In this document: one piece after another, positions 17,242 through 24,680 of the stretch
Numbering within the stretch: position 1 is the first letter of the stretch
Layout: each line of letters starts with the position of its first letter
NCBI GenBank assembly: GCA_963718695.1
Contig: OY970371.1
Span: forward strand, 2,542,001-2,606,000
Reading direction: 5' to 3'
DNA length: 64,000 nt
From: Manganitrophus sp963718695
Lineage (GTDB): Bacteria; Nitrospirota; Nitrospiria; SBBL01; Manganitrophaceae
The notes under the pieces: model-generated
What the model was told of the DNA's origin: nothing
Database searches by the model: none
What the model saw: only the letters and a program-made list of their open reading frames with translations
Translations under genes and position numbers: made by a program

Positions 17242-17270
17242 TTGACAGACCGCTTTAATTTTCATAAGAT
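17242..17270 (+). promoter_or_regulatory. Promoter of the DUF192 gene, leaderless geometry
   Basis: TTGACA (17242-17247), 17-bp spacer, TAAGAT (17265-17270), then six bases before the ATG at 17277. It is divergent from the TonB-like promoter 50 bp away; both lack a Shine-Dalgarno sequence. Confidence 0.75.
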
Positions 17271-17276
17271 AGCCGC

Positions 17277-17723
17277 ATGCGAAAACCGCTTTTTATTTTA
17301 TTGCTTCTCTTTGCAGCGGTCCTTTCCCGGGAATCGGCCCTTTCCGCAAAATTACCCGCCCACCGCACCGTGATCTTTCCCAGCGGAACAAAGATCCATG
17401 CCGAAGTGGCCGACACCGATCAGACCAGGAGCGCCGGACTGATGTTCCGTGATTCCCTTCCTCCCGGCGGCGGGATGCTTTTTATCTTCCAAGAAGCGCG
17501 CCCATACCTCTTCTGGATGAAGAATTGTAAATTCCCGATCGACATCATCTGGTTCAACGAACAGAAAGAGGTCATCTTCATTGCCGAGAAGACCCCTCCC
17601 TGCAAAGCGGACCCTTGCCCCCATTACGGCCCGCTCGATAAGAATGCCCTCTATGTCATCGAGGTGGCGTCGGGATTTGCAGCGAAGGAAAAATTGAAAT
17701 TGGGGATGAAGGTCCGATTTTAA
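17277..17723 (+). CDS. DUF192 family secreted protein
   Basis: 148 residues. A signal peptide (KPLFILLLLFAAVLS) is followed by the DUF192 core: EVADTDQTRSAGLMFRDSLP, GGGMLFIF, FWMKNCKFPIDIIWF and YVIEVASGFA. The family is widespread, small and of unknown function; the MKN and PIDI motifs are its hallmarks. It stands alone on the plus strand with its own promoter. Translation from the very 5' end of the mRNA is inferred from promoter position. Confidence 0.9.
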   Translation: MRKPLFILLLLFAAVLSRESALSAKLPAHRTVIFPSGTKIHAEVADTDQTRSAGLMFRDSLPPGGGMLFIFQEARPYLFWMKNCKFPIDIIWFNEQKEVIFIAEKTPPCKADPCPHYGPLDKNALYVIEVASGFAAKEKLKLGMKVRF

Positions 17724-17755
17724 CCGGGGTGATCGAAGCGGGCCGAGTCGCACAC

Positions 17756-17785
17756 TTGACTCTCCCTTCCTTTGGATGATAGATT
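17756..17785 (+). promoter_or_regulatory. Probable promoter of the SmbP-like gene
   Basis: TTGACT (17756-17761), 18-bp spacer, TAGATT (17780-17785), about 37 nt before the ATG. In contrast to its neighbours, this gene has a strong AAGGAGG ribosome binding site. Confidence 0.55.
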
Positions 17786-17822
17786 CCGACTGTTTTCCCA
17801 TCCCCCACAATAAGGAGGAAAC

Positions 17823-18260
17823 ATGCGTCATAGAACAAAAAATATCCTCATGGCAGCAGCGGCCCTTTTCATGGCATCGGTGTCGACGAATGCGTTGGCC
17901 GGCGGCGGACATGCCGGACCCGCCCGAGAACAGTGCAACGCGATGGTGACCGCGGGAGAGGGCGGTCTCGATCATGGCGGACAGGGGCATACCGACACCG
18001 CCGTGAAACATCTCAAACAAATGGTCAAGGCAGGACAGGAATGTTTAAGTCACGGCCAGGAAGCGATCAAGGCAGCGGGCGGCGGCCCGATCCAGATGCA
18101 TGGCGGCGAGGCGATGGCGCATGTGAAAGAGGCGCTCACCCATGCAAAGGAGGCGGTCAGTCACGGCGAGGCCGGCCACAATGACGTCATGATGAACCAT
18201 GCGAAGGAAGCGATGATGCATGCGAAAGAAGGCAACAAACATGCGCAGGAGATGAAGTAG
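17823..18260 (+). CDS. SmbP-like periplasmic His-rich metal-binding protein
   Basis: 145 residues. A signal peptide ends near ALAGGG (cleavage about residue 26). The mature part carries about 13 histidines spaced in a repeating helical pattern (HVKEALTHAKEAVSHGE, NHAKEAMMHAKEGNKHAQ), the pattern of small metal-binding protein SmbP first described in Nitrosomonas, which binds copper and other divalent metals. It is longer than SmbP itself, and two cysteines lie in the first half. AAGGAGG is six bases before ATG. A role in copper or metal buffering in the periplasm is inferred. Confidence 0.8.
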   Translation: MRHRTKNILMAAAALFMASVSTNALAGGGHAGPAREQCNAMVTAGEGGLDHGGQGHTDTAVKHLKQMVKAGQECLSHGQEAIKAAGGGPIQMHGGEAMAHVKEALTHAKEAVSHGEAGHNDVMMNHAKEAMMHAKEGNKHAQEMK

Positions 18261-18280
18261 CGCCTTGTCCATTCCTTTAG

Positions 18281-18362
18281 GTCGTCCTTCCCGAGAAAGC
18301 GGGAATCCAGAATAATCAAATCAAAAAACTGGATTGCCGATTAAACATCCGGGAATGACGGA
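18281..18362. repeat. Palindromic REP/MITE-like repeat, family B, copy 1
   Basis: Starts GTCGTCCTTCCCGAGAAAGC, contains GGGAATCCAG and CTGGAT as inner inverse, and ends CCGGGAATGACG. The outer arms are imperfect inverted repeats. Related copies occur at 33492-33557 and 39776-39956. Confidence 0.75.
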
Positions 18363-18395
18363 CGAGGAATTCTTCAACAGCTTCGAAATAGAAGA

Positions 18396-18427
18396 GGGAT
18401 GACGCCGAAGGCGCTCATCCCTTTTTT
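18396..18427 (+). terminator. Rho-independent terminator after the SmbP-like gene
   Basis: GGGATGACGCC-GAA-GGCGCTCATCCC followed by TTTTTT. The hairpin overlaps the last codons of the convergent methyltransferase gene, so it probably stops transcription from the plus strand and weakly from the other. Confidence 0.8.
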
Positions 18428-19224
18428 CTTGCCGTCACCACGAAGTTAAAACCGAATCGGTTGAACGGGTAGGTCCCGGAAATCGCGAGGTCGAGCTTGC
18501 CGATTGTAAGCGCGAGCTTGCCGATCGGGCTTCGCTTTCCCTTCTCCAAAAGATAGCGATCCGGAATCAAAGAAGAGAGAATATTGTGGCCCCGGCAGGA
18601 GAGGATTTCGAAGCCGTTTTTTTCGAGGAGTGATCTGAGCTCCCGCCAGGTAAATGTCTTAAAGCGCATTCCCTCCCAAACGCGGGTGGCATGGCCTTTC
18701 CCGGGAACACGGAGGGCATCGATTATCTCGGAAGGGTGATAGAAGATTCCGAAATTCCACTTGGTATCGGTCTCCAGCGTCACGATCGACCCCGGCTTTG
18801 CGACCCGCCCCATTTCGGCCACCGCCTGCTCGTATCCATCGACGATGTGGCTTAAGACATCTCCATACGAGATGAGGAAATCGAAGCTCTGATCGGGAAA
18901 CGGAAGCTGGCAGGCGTTCGCCACCTGGAATTTCACATTGGGGTGGGCCTTGCATCGCTCTTTCGCTACTTCGATCAATTCCTTTGAAAGATCGATCCCG
19001 ACCACCTCGTCGGCAAACGGCGCGAGATGAACCGCCTGCAGACCGCTGCCGCAGCCGACATCGAGGATGCGGGAGTAGCGCTTCCCCTTCGTCAACTCCG
19101 CGAGACAGAGGTCGTAGAGGAGATAGCTGTTCATCAGGAAAGGGGTTTCGCTGACGAGATCGTCAAACCCCTTTCCCCACTCGTTATAAACTTTCGCAAT
19201 CGTTTCGCTGGACGGCTTCGACAT
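18415..19224 (-). CDS. Class I SAM-dependent methyltransferase
   Basis: 269 residues. The SAM motif ILDVGCGSGLQAVHLAP lies near 58, VVGIDLSKELIEVAKERC near 78, and LPFPDQSFDFLISYGDVLSHI near 108-128, a UbiE/COQ5-like Rossmann methyltransferase. The substrate is not evident. It is transcribed alone, convergent with the SmbP-like gene. A TATAAG box lies eight bases before the ATG and there is no Shine-Dalgarno sequence. Confidence 0.87.
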   Translation of the reverse strand: MSKPSSETIAKVYNEWGKGFDDLVSETPFLMNSYLLYDLCLAELTKGKRYSRILDVGCGSGLQAVHLAPFADEVVGIDLSKELIEVAKERCKAHPNVKFQVANACQLPFPDQSFDFLISYGDVLSHIVDGYEQAVAEMGRVAKPGSIVTLETDTKWNFGIFYHPSEIIDALRVPGKGHATRVWEGMRFKTFTWRELRSLLEKNGFEILSCRGHNILSSLIPDRYLLEKGKRSPIGKLALTIGKLDLAISGTYPFNRFGFNFVVTARKKG

Positions 19225-19232
19225 GGCTTTTT

Positions 19233-19261
19233 CTTATATCATGATCGAGGGCGAGGCACAA
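19233..19261 (-). promoter_or_regulatory. Promoter of the methyltransferase gene, near-leaderless geometry
   Basis: On the minus strand TTGTGC (19256-19261), 17-bp spacer, TATAAG (19233-19238), eight bases from the ATG at 19224. The -35 box is weak. Confidence 0.55.
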
Positions 19262-19272
19262 GGACTTTCGGA

Positions 19273-19363
19273 AATAACGTGAGGCGGGAGGGGTGAGACG
19301 CCAGGGGTAAAGTCAAACGATTGTAAATTTTTGACTCCCCGCGCTTCACGCCTCCCGTGTTTT
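19273..19363. repeat. Dispersed palindromic repeat, family A, copy 2
   Basis: Begins AATAACGTGAGGC, contains GGGGTGAGACGCCAGGGGT and ends with the near inverse CTTCACGCCTCCCGTGTTTT. The right end overlaps the epimerase-like gene and supplies its last few codons and stop. Confidence 0.75.
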
Positions 19364-20260
19364 CAGGTCTTCAGCCTTCTGAAGACCGTCCAGCAGGCCT
19401 TCCCGATAGGTGGGGAAGCGGAGGGTAAGGCCAAATTCTCTGAGGAGTTTTTCATTCTGATACCGGACCACCGCAGGGGCGGCCTGGGGGTCAGCGCCTG
19501 AAGGGATCAGCGGGGGAACACCGAGCATCGCCGCCATTTGATTGTAATACTCGGCCGGCGTATGCGGCGCTTGATCGGTCACGTTGTAGGCCTGGCCGGG
19601 CCGGCCTTTTTCCATCGCAGCGACCAAAATATCAAGATAATCTTCAATATAAATCCGGTGAAACAGGGAGGGAAGATCGGCCGGAAGCGAATAGACCCCT
19701 CTTCGAACTTGATCGAGGATGCCGGGAACCGCCTGATAGAGCGCGCCGGTTCTGAGAATGATCCCCGGGAAACCCTCCTCCGAAAACCGGGCGAGGATCT
19801 CCCGCTCCGCTTCAAGATGAATCCGGCCGGTTGCGCTCTTCGGACGAGAGAAAACCTTCTCATCAATCCCCGCGGCCGGTAGATTCTGGCCGGGAGCCAC
19901 ATTATCATAGACCGCGAGACTGCTCTCATAAATATAGCGTTTCACGGCACCCCGCGGGATCACCGAGAGAATATTCTGCAATGCCTTCAAATCGGTCGGC
20001 TCCGGCGCCGCCATCCCATGCTGCCGCCGGCTGGCAAGATGATAGATGATATCGGCATTCGCCACCGCCATCTTTGCCATAAATGGCTCCGAGAGATCGG
20101 CCGCCAATGGATTGATTCCGAGCCGGGCGAAGCCGGGGGCCAGACCGTCGGATGAAATCAGCGCCCAGACGCTGTGATCATGCTGCAGGAGGCGCACGCC
20201 GAGTTGCTTCGTCAGTTGCCCTTCGCCGATGAGCAGAATGGTCGTGAATGATTTTGCCAT
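19346..20260 (-). CDS. NAD(P)-dependent epimerase/dehydratase family protein
   Basis: 304 residues from ATG 20260 (MAKSFTTILLIGEGQL), with GGAGG nine bases upstream; the frame continues to 20281. The N-terminus is a Rossmann fold with an atypical GEGQLTKQLG instead of GxxGxxG. DIIYHLASRRQ, a YIYESSLAVYD block and EAEREILARFSEEGFPGIILRTGALY follow the extended/atypical SDR pattern; a clear YxxxK is not visible. The substrate is unknown. The last codons (KTREA) come from the family-A repeat. Confidence 0.78.
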   Translation of the reverse strand: MAKSFTTILLIGEGQLTKQLGVRLLQHDHSVWALISSDGLAPGFARLGINPLAADLSEPFMAKMAVANADIIYHLASRRQHGMAAPEPTDLKALQNILSVIPRGAVKRYIYESSLAVYDNVAPGQNLPAAGIDEKVFSRPKSATGRIHLEAEREILARFSEEGFPGIILRTGALYQAVPGILDQVRRGVYSLPADLPSLFHRIYIEDYLDILVAAMEKGRPGQAYNVTDQAPHTPAEYYNQMAAMLGVPPLIPSGADPQAAPAVVRYQNEKLLREFGLTLRFPTYREGLLDGLQKAEDLKTREA

Positions 20261-20311
20261 GATCGCGTTCCTCCTTCGCAAAGAGGATCAGGAGAGGGAT
20301 TTATTCGGTCG

Positions 20312-22267
20312 TTATCGATTGGGGAAGGCTTCGTACTCCAAGGAGAGTTTCTCCCAGAGGGCCGTCTCCTGATCGATCTCGGATTTCAAACGGTTGTGCC
20401 GTTCCATCAATTCGTAAAAACGCACCTTTTCTTGGTAGATGTTCGGATCGGCTAAGCGGGCGACGCACTCCTGGTATGACTTGTTTTTTTCCTCGAGCGC
20501 TTTTTCAAGCGCTTCGATCTTTTTCTTCAACGGCTGCCCCTCGCGGTAGAGTCGATTTCTCGCCTCGGCCTCCTTCCGCTTCTGCTCCTTCTGCTCGCTC
20601 TTACTGAGCAACGTCTTTTCCTTCTCTTGGGATGAAGGACCTGGCGAGGAGGGGGGCGCCTCGGCCGTCTTTCCTTTTTTATAAAGATAGTAGTCGTAAT
20701 CGCCAGGATAAACGGTCACAAGCCCCTGGTCAACCTCAATGATATGATTCGCGACCCCTCGAATGACGTGCCGATCGTGCGTGATGAAGCAAATGGTCCC
20801 GGTATACTCCTTCAATGCTTCCTCAAGGACATCGCGCGAAGCGATATCGAGATGGTTCGTCGGCTCGTCGAGAAGGAGAAAGTTCGCCGGTTTAATCAAC
20901 ATCTTCGCCAGGGCCAACCGGCTCTTCTCCCCCCCGCTTAAGACGGAGACCTGTTTGAAAACATCATCCCCCGAAAAAAGAAAGGCGCCGAGAATGCCCC
21001 GCAGGAACGACTGCGCGCCTTGCGGATGAGCCTCTTGCATCTCCTGCAGGAGCGTATAGTTCGGATGAAGCGATTCAAGCTGATGCTGGCTGAAATAGCT
21101 GAGGTCGATCTTCTGTCCGAGCGCGCGGCGCCCGCGGTCGATCGGTAAGACCCCCGCCAGAATCTTCAGGAGGGTCGATTTTCCGGCGCCGTTCGGCCCG
21201 ACCAGCGCCACCTTCTGCCCCCGCGTAATGGTGAGATTCAGCCCTTGATAGACTTTCACAGGGCCGTAGAATTTATCGACCCCTTCCAAGGTGATCACCT
21301 CCTGGCCTCCCCGCTCCGGCTGGGGGAAGGTAAACCGCACCTTCTTACGCTCCTGCGCCAGGTCCACCTTATCCATCTTCTCGAGCTGCTTGATCCGGCT
21401 TTGCACCTGACGCGCCTTGGTGGCCTGGGCCCGGAACCGGTCGATGAACCGCTGGGTCTCTTCGATCTTTTTTTGCTGGTTCTCATAAGTCGACTGCCGA
21501 ATCTCCGCCGCCTCTTCCTTCGCGGCCAGATAACGATCGTAATTGCCGGTGTAATTGATCAGCTTTCCATTGTCGATCTCGACAATCCGGTCGGCCAGCG
21601 CATTAATGAAGGGACGGTCATGGGAGATGAACAGAATCGCTCCGGCGTATTCCTTTAAGAAATTCTCGAGCCAGATCACCGACTCCAGGTCGAGATGGTT
21701 GGTCGGCTCATCCAGCAAAAGAATATCGGGTTGAGAAAGCAACAGCTTCGCCAGCGCAATCCGCATCAGCCATCCGCCGCTCAAGGTATCGGTCTTCTTC
21801 CCGAAATTCGCTTCCTTGAAGCTCAACCCGGAGAGGATTTGCTTTGCTTGGTGCTCCAGGTCATAGCCCCCTTTCGACTCGTACTGGATCTGCAACTCCG
21901 CATAGTGCAGGCCGAGGCGCTCCTTTTCCTTCATGTCGTCGGTCTCGTGCATCTCACGCTCGATGCGCTTGAGGGTCGCTTCGATTTGATTGATCGAATC
22001 CGAGGCCGAGAGCGCCTCCTCCAAGATGGAGCGACCTCTTAATTGGATGATCTCCTGAGGGAGATAACCGACCACGGAGCTCTTGGAGATGATGACCTCT
22101 CCCTCATCGGGATCGACCTTGCGTGCGATCATCTCCAGCAACGTCGTTTTGCCGGCGCCGTTCGGACCGATCAGGGCAATCCGATCCCCATACGCCACCT
22201 GTAAGGTCGCGTCGGCAAGCAGGGTCCGGGCCCCGAATCGTTTTGAAATATTCAGAAGAGAAATCAT
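20312..22267 (-). CDS. ABC-F family ATPase (translation factor type)
   Basis: 651 residues. Two ABC domains without membrane segments: Walker A GPNGAGKTTLLEM (about 36) and GPNGAGKSTLLKI (about 355), signatures LSGGWLMRIALAKLLL and LSGGEKSRLALAKMLI, Walker B LLLDEPTNHLD in both. An interdomain linker (about 240-310) and a C-terminal coiled coil (about 560-645) resemble Uup/YheS-type ABC-F proteins. These act on ribosomes, not in transport. No clear ribosome binding site precedes the ATG. Confidence 0.93.
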   Translation of the reverse strand: MISLLNISKRFGARTLLADATLQVAYGDRIALIGPNGAGKTTLLEMIARKVDPDEGEVIISKSSVVGYLPQEIIQLRGRSILEEALSASDSINQIEATLKRIEREMHETDDMKEKERLGLHYAELQIQYESKGGYDLEHQAKQILSGLSFKEANFGKKTDTLSGGWLMRIALAKLLLSQPDILLLDEPTNHLDLESVIWLENFLKEYAGAILFISHDRPFINALADRIVEIDNGKLINYTGNYDRYLAAKEEAAEIRQSTYENQQKKIEETQRFIDRFRAQATKARQVQSRIKQLEKMDKVDLAQERKKVRFTFPQPERGGQEVITLEGVDKFYGPVKVYQGLNLTITRGQKVALVGPNGAGKSTLLKILAGVLPIDRGRRALGQKIDLSYFSQHQLESLHPNYTLLQEMQEAHPQGAQSFLRGILGAFLFSGDDVFKQVSVLSGGEKSRLALAKMLIKPANFLLLDEPTNHLDIASRDVLEEALKEYTGTICFITHDRHVIRGVANHIIEVDQGLVTVYPGDYDYYLYKKGKTAEAPPSSPGPSSQEKEKTLLSKSEQKEQKRKEAEARNRLYREGQPLKKKIEALEKALEEKNKSYQECVARLADPNIYQEKVRFYELMERHNRLKSEIDQETALWEKLSLEYEAFPNR

Positions 22268-22342
22268 TTTTTTGCGTGATGAACACGAAACGCGCGTCGC
22301 AGTCCCCGCGGCTTTTCGCGGGACGAGACGTGCGAATACAAG

Positions 22343-23458
22343 TTAAGTGTTTTTCTCCTTTCGGGTCGAGGCCTTCCGACCGAAGCGGGAAGACTCAAAG
22401 GTCGGCCGCTCCAGGTCATGTTGCGGCGAGAGGTTTTCCTTGATATTCGGGGTTGCGTGGATAAAAGAATGGGCGCGGGCCTTTCGGTGAATCTCCTGAA
22501 GCTGCGTCATCGTCAACCACTTGGACAACTTTTCATTTTCCCGGACTTGATCCGTATTCGAAACGGTCGTATTGTCGGTGCAAATGGCGACCGGAATGCC
22601 ATATTCCAAAAAGGTAAAAATCGGATGGGGCGCCCCCATCGGCACGGCGCCAGTCTGATAGTTCGAAGTATAGCAACACTCGACGATGACCTGATCCTTT
22701 GCGAGCCGCCGCATCAGCGCTTTGTCCTTAATCGCCGAGCAACCATGGCCAATCCGCCGCGCGCCGAGAATATCGACCGCCTCCCAGATCGCCTCCGGCC
22801 CTTCATCCTCTCCCGCATGAATCGTCAATCCGAGATTCCCCGAGCGTGCGATGTCGAAGGCCTCCTTAAACAGCCGCGCCGGATTTCCACGCTCGGCCCC
22901 CGCGACATCGAAACCGATCACCCCGGTCCGCTCATGGAACTGCTGCGCCTCGGCAATGGCCTGCCGGGCGAGGATCTTGGCGATATGGGGTCCTTGATGC
23001 CGCATTGCGATGACAATGAGTCCGGTCTCGATCGGATATTTCCGTTTGGCGCGGTTTAAGCCCGCCAACACGGAGCTGATCGTCTGCCGAAGGGTCAACC
23101 CGGCAAAGGTGTGGATGATCGGCGCATAACGAAGCTCCAGCAGCCGTACGCCGTTCTGGTAGGCCTTCTTGACGATCGACTCGACGACATAGGAAATGTT
23201 CCCGTAGAACTGCGTGATCCAGGCCGGATAATGAAATTTGTCGAGGTAGCGGAGCAATGCTCCCTCTTCCCCCTCTTGGAGAACGAGAAGACGCTCCATC
23301 TCCTTCTTGGTCGCAACCGGATTGAGTCGATGCTCCTTCATCAGCTTCCAGGTGATGTCGACCGGAATCGACCCGTCGACATGCTGGTGCAGCTCGATCT
23401 TCTCAATTTTGGCGATCCCACTTTTCGCCGAAACCGGTTTTTGTTTGGAGCGCGTCAT
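22343..23458 (-). CDS. add: Adenosine deaminase family protein
   Basis: 371 residues from ATG 23458. Metal site HQHVDGS near residue 25-30, TIHAGEDEGPEAIWEAVDI, RIGHGCSAIKD and PVAICTDNT are the adenosine deaminase motifs with zinc ligands and catalytic Glu/His/Asp in place. The HQH variant replaces the more common HxHLDGS. It deaminates adenosine or a related purine. The ATG overlaps the stop of the DHODH-like gene by 4 nt, so the frame extension to 23506 is not used. Confidence 0.9.
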   Translation of the reverse strand: MTRSKQKPVSAKSGIAKIEKIELHQHVDGSIPVDITWKLMKEHRLNPVATKKEMERLLVLQEGEEGALLRYLDKFHYPAWITQFYGNISYVVESIVKKAYQNGVRLLELRYAPIIHTFAGLTLRQTISSVLAGLNRAKRKYPIETGLIVIAMRHQGPHIAKILARQAIAEAQQFHERTGVIGFDVAGAERGNPARLFKEAFDIARSGNLGLTIHAGEDEGPEAIWEAVDILGARRIGHGCSAIKDKALMRRLAKDQVIVECCYTSNYQTGAVPMGAPHPIFTFLEYGIPVAICTDNTTVSNTDQVRENEKLSKWLTMTQLQEIHRKARAHSFIHATPNIKENLSPQHDLERPTFESSRFGRKASTRKEKNT

Positions 23459-24522
23459 CGGCCTGCTTCTTCTTTCCAGTAATTGTACGCCAAAAATGGA
23501 TCCCACATGGCGCCGGTGGCGGTCATGACGGCATCCACTCCGATGTTGAGGAATTCCCGGACGTGCGCGGGGGTCATCACCCCGCCGACGCCGACGATCT
23601 CGAAATCATATCTCTCTTTTCGTTTCAAATCGACGATCCGCGCCGCCTGCGTCATGGCGCATTGCCGGATCGCCGCGCCGCAGACCCCCGATCGAAGCCG
23701 TCCCTTTCCGGGAAGAGCTTGTGTGCCGTCGGGCTTCACCACTTCAAAGGAAAGGGTGTTGAGGCCCGAGATCGCATCAACGTGCGGGGCGTTGGCGGCA
23801 ACCACCTTTTCCAATCGAGACGGGTCGGAAATGTAGCCGATCTTGATGATCAACGGCACCGAGCCGATCGCTTGCTTGACCCGCTTCGAGATCTCCGCGG
23901 AGAAAATCGGATCGGTGTAGACGCTTCCTTCTCCGGTCACCACATTCGGACAGGAGAGGTTGATCTCAACGGCGGGCGCTCCCGCCTCGGCGGCCATTCG
24001 CGCCGCGCGGGCATAATCTTCCGCCAGATCTTTTTCGCCGGGGGTGCCGACGACGCTGACGATCAGCAGTTGGCCGTCGCCGATTCCCGCTTTCGCCCGT
24101 CCGACGTCCTCCTGCCAGATCTTCGGATCGCGCGACGGCATTCCGAACGAATTGGTGATGCTGATCTCTTCCACGCTGGAGGGAGACTCCATCGAGGCGA
24201 CCAATCGGGTCCCAAAATCCTTCTCGGTCAACGGCCCTTTCAACTGGAGGAACATACAGTTCGGATCGGGATGGCTGGGGGTCGCCGCGGTTCGGACCGT
24301 CTTATAGAGCAGAAGATCAAACCCAAGCTCCGCATAGGCCGTGATCCAGCGTGAATTCAGAAGCGGTCCGGCCGGGATGCCGAGCGGAGAGTTGACATCG
24401 AACCCGAGGAATTTGACTTTCTTCCGAATCTGGCGGGCGGGGGGCTTTTCCTTGAGAAAGGGGCCTTCTTGGTAATTGGCTTCGTAGGAACGGGCGATAT
24501 CGTATGTCGGGCTTGGCTTCAT
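23455..24522 (-). CDS. Dihydroorotate dehydrogenase-like flavoprotein
   Basis: 355 residues from ATG 24522 (TTG 24528 is an alternative). TIM-barrel FMN enzyme: NSPLGIPAGPLLNSRWI, ITNSFGMPSRDP, EINLSCPNV, LIIKIGYI and IVGVGGVMTPAHVREFLNIGVDAVMTATG match the DHODH/dihydropyrimidine dehydrogenase family. Whether it is the cell's PyrD for pyrimidine synthesis or a paralogue cannot be decided by eye. Coupled by a 4-nt overlap to adenosine deaminase, which hints at nucleotide salvage or turnover. Confidence 0.83.
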   Translation of the reverse strand: MKPSPTYDIARSYEANYQEGPFLKEKPPARQIRKKVKFLGFDVNSPLGIPAGPLLNSRWITAYAELGFDLLLYKTVRTAATPSHPDPNCMFLQLKGPLTEKDFGTRLVASMESPSSVEEISITNSFGMPSRDPKIWQEDVGRAKAGIGDGQLLIVSVVGTPGEKDLAEDYARAARMAAEAGAPAVEINLSCPNVVTGEGSVYTDPIFSAEISKRVKQAIGSVPLIIKIGYISDPSRLEKVVAANAPHVDAISGLNTLSFEVVKPDGTQALPGKGRLRSGVCGAAIRQCAMTQAARIVDLKRKERYDFEIVGVGGVMTPAHVREFLNIGVDAVMTATGAMWDPFLAYNYWKEEAGR

Positions 24523-24620
24523 CAACAAATTGTTCCTGGAACGTTCAGATAAATCTCTTGTATGCTAACATGGAGCGGAACTCAGGTCAACCTTTGAGCG
24601 TCTTCTCCGGACAGCAAACA

Positions 24621-24641
24621 GCCCGGGTAGATGGCCCGGGC
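24621..24641 (-). terminator. Hairpin after the siroheme reductase gene, possible terminator
   Basis: GCCCGGG, 7-nt loop, CCCGGGC: a strong GC stem in the 158-nt gap, but followed by TGTTTGCTG rather than a T-run on the minus strand. It could act as a weak terminator or mRNA 3' stabiliser. Confidence 0.4.
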
Positions 24642-24680
24642 CGCGCTGAATGCCTCGTTTGAGAAAAATCCTCTTGTCGA

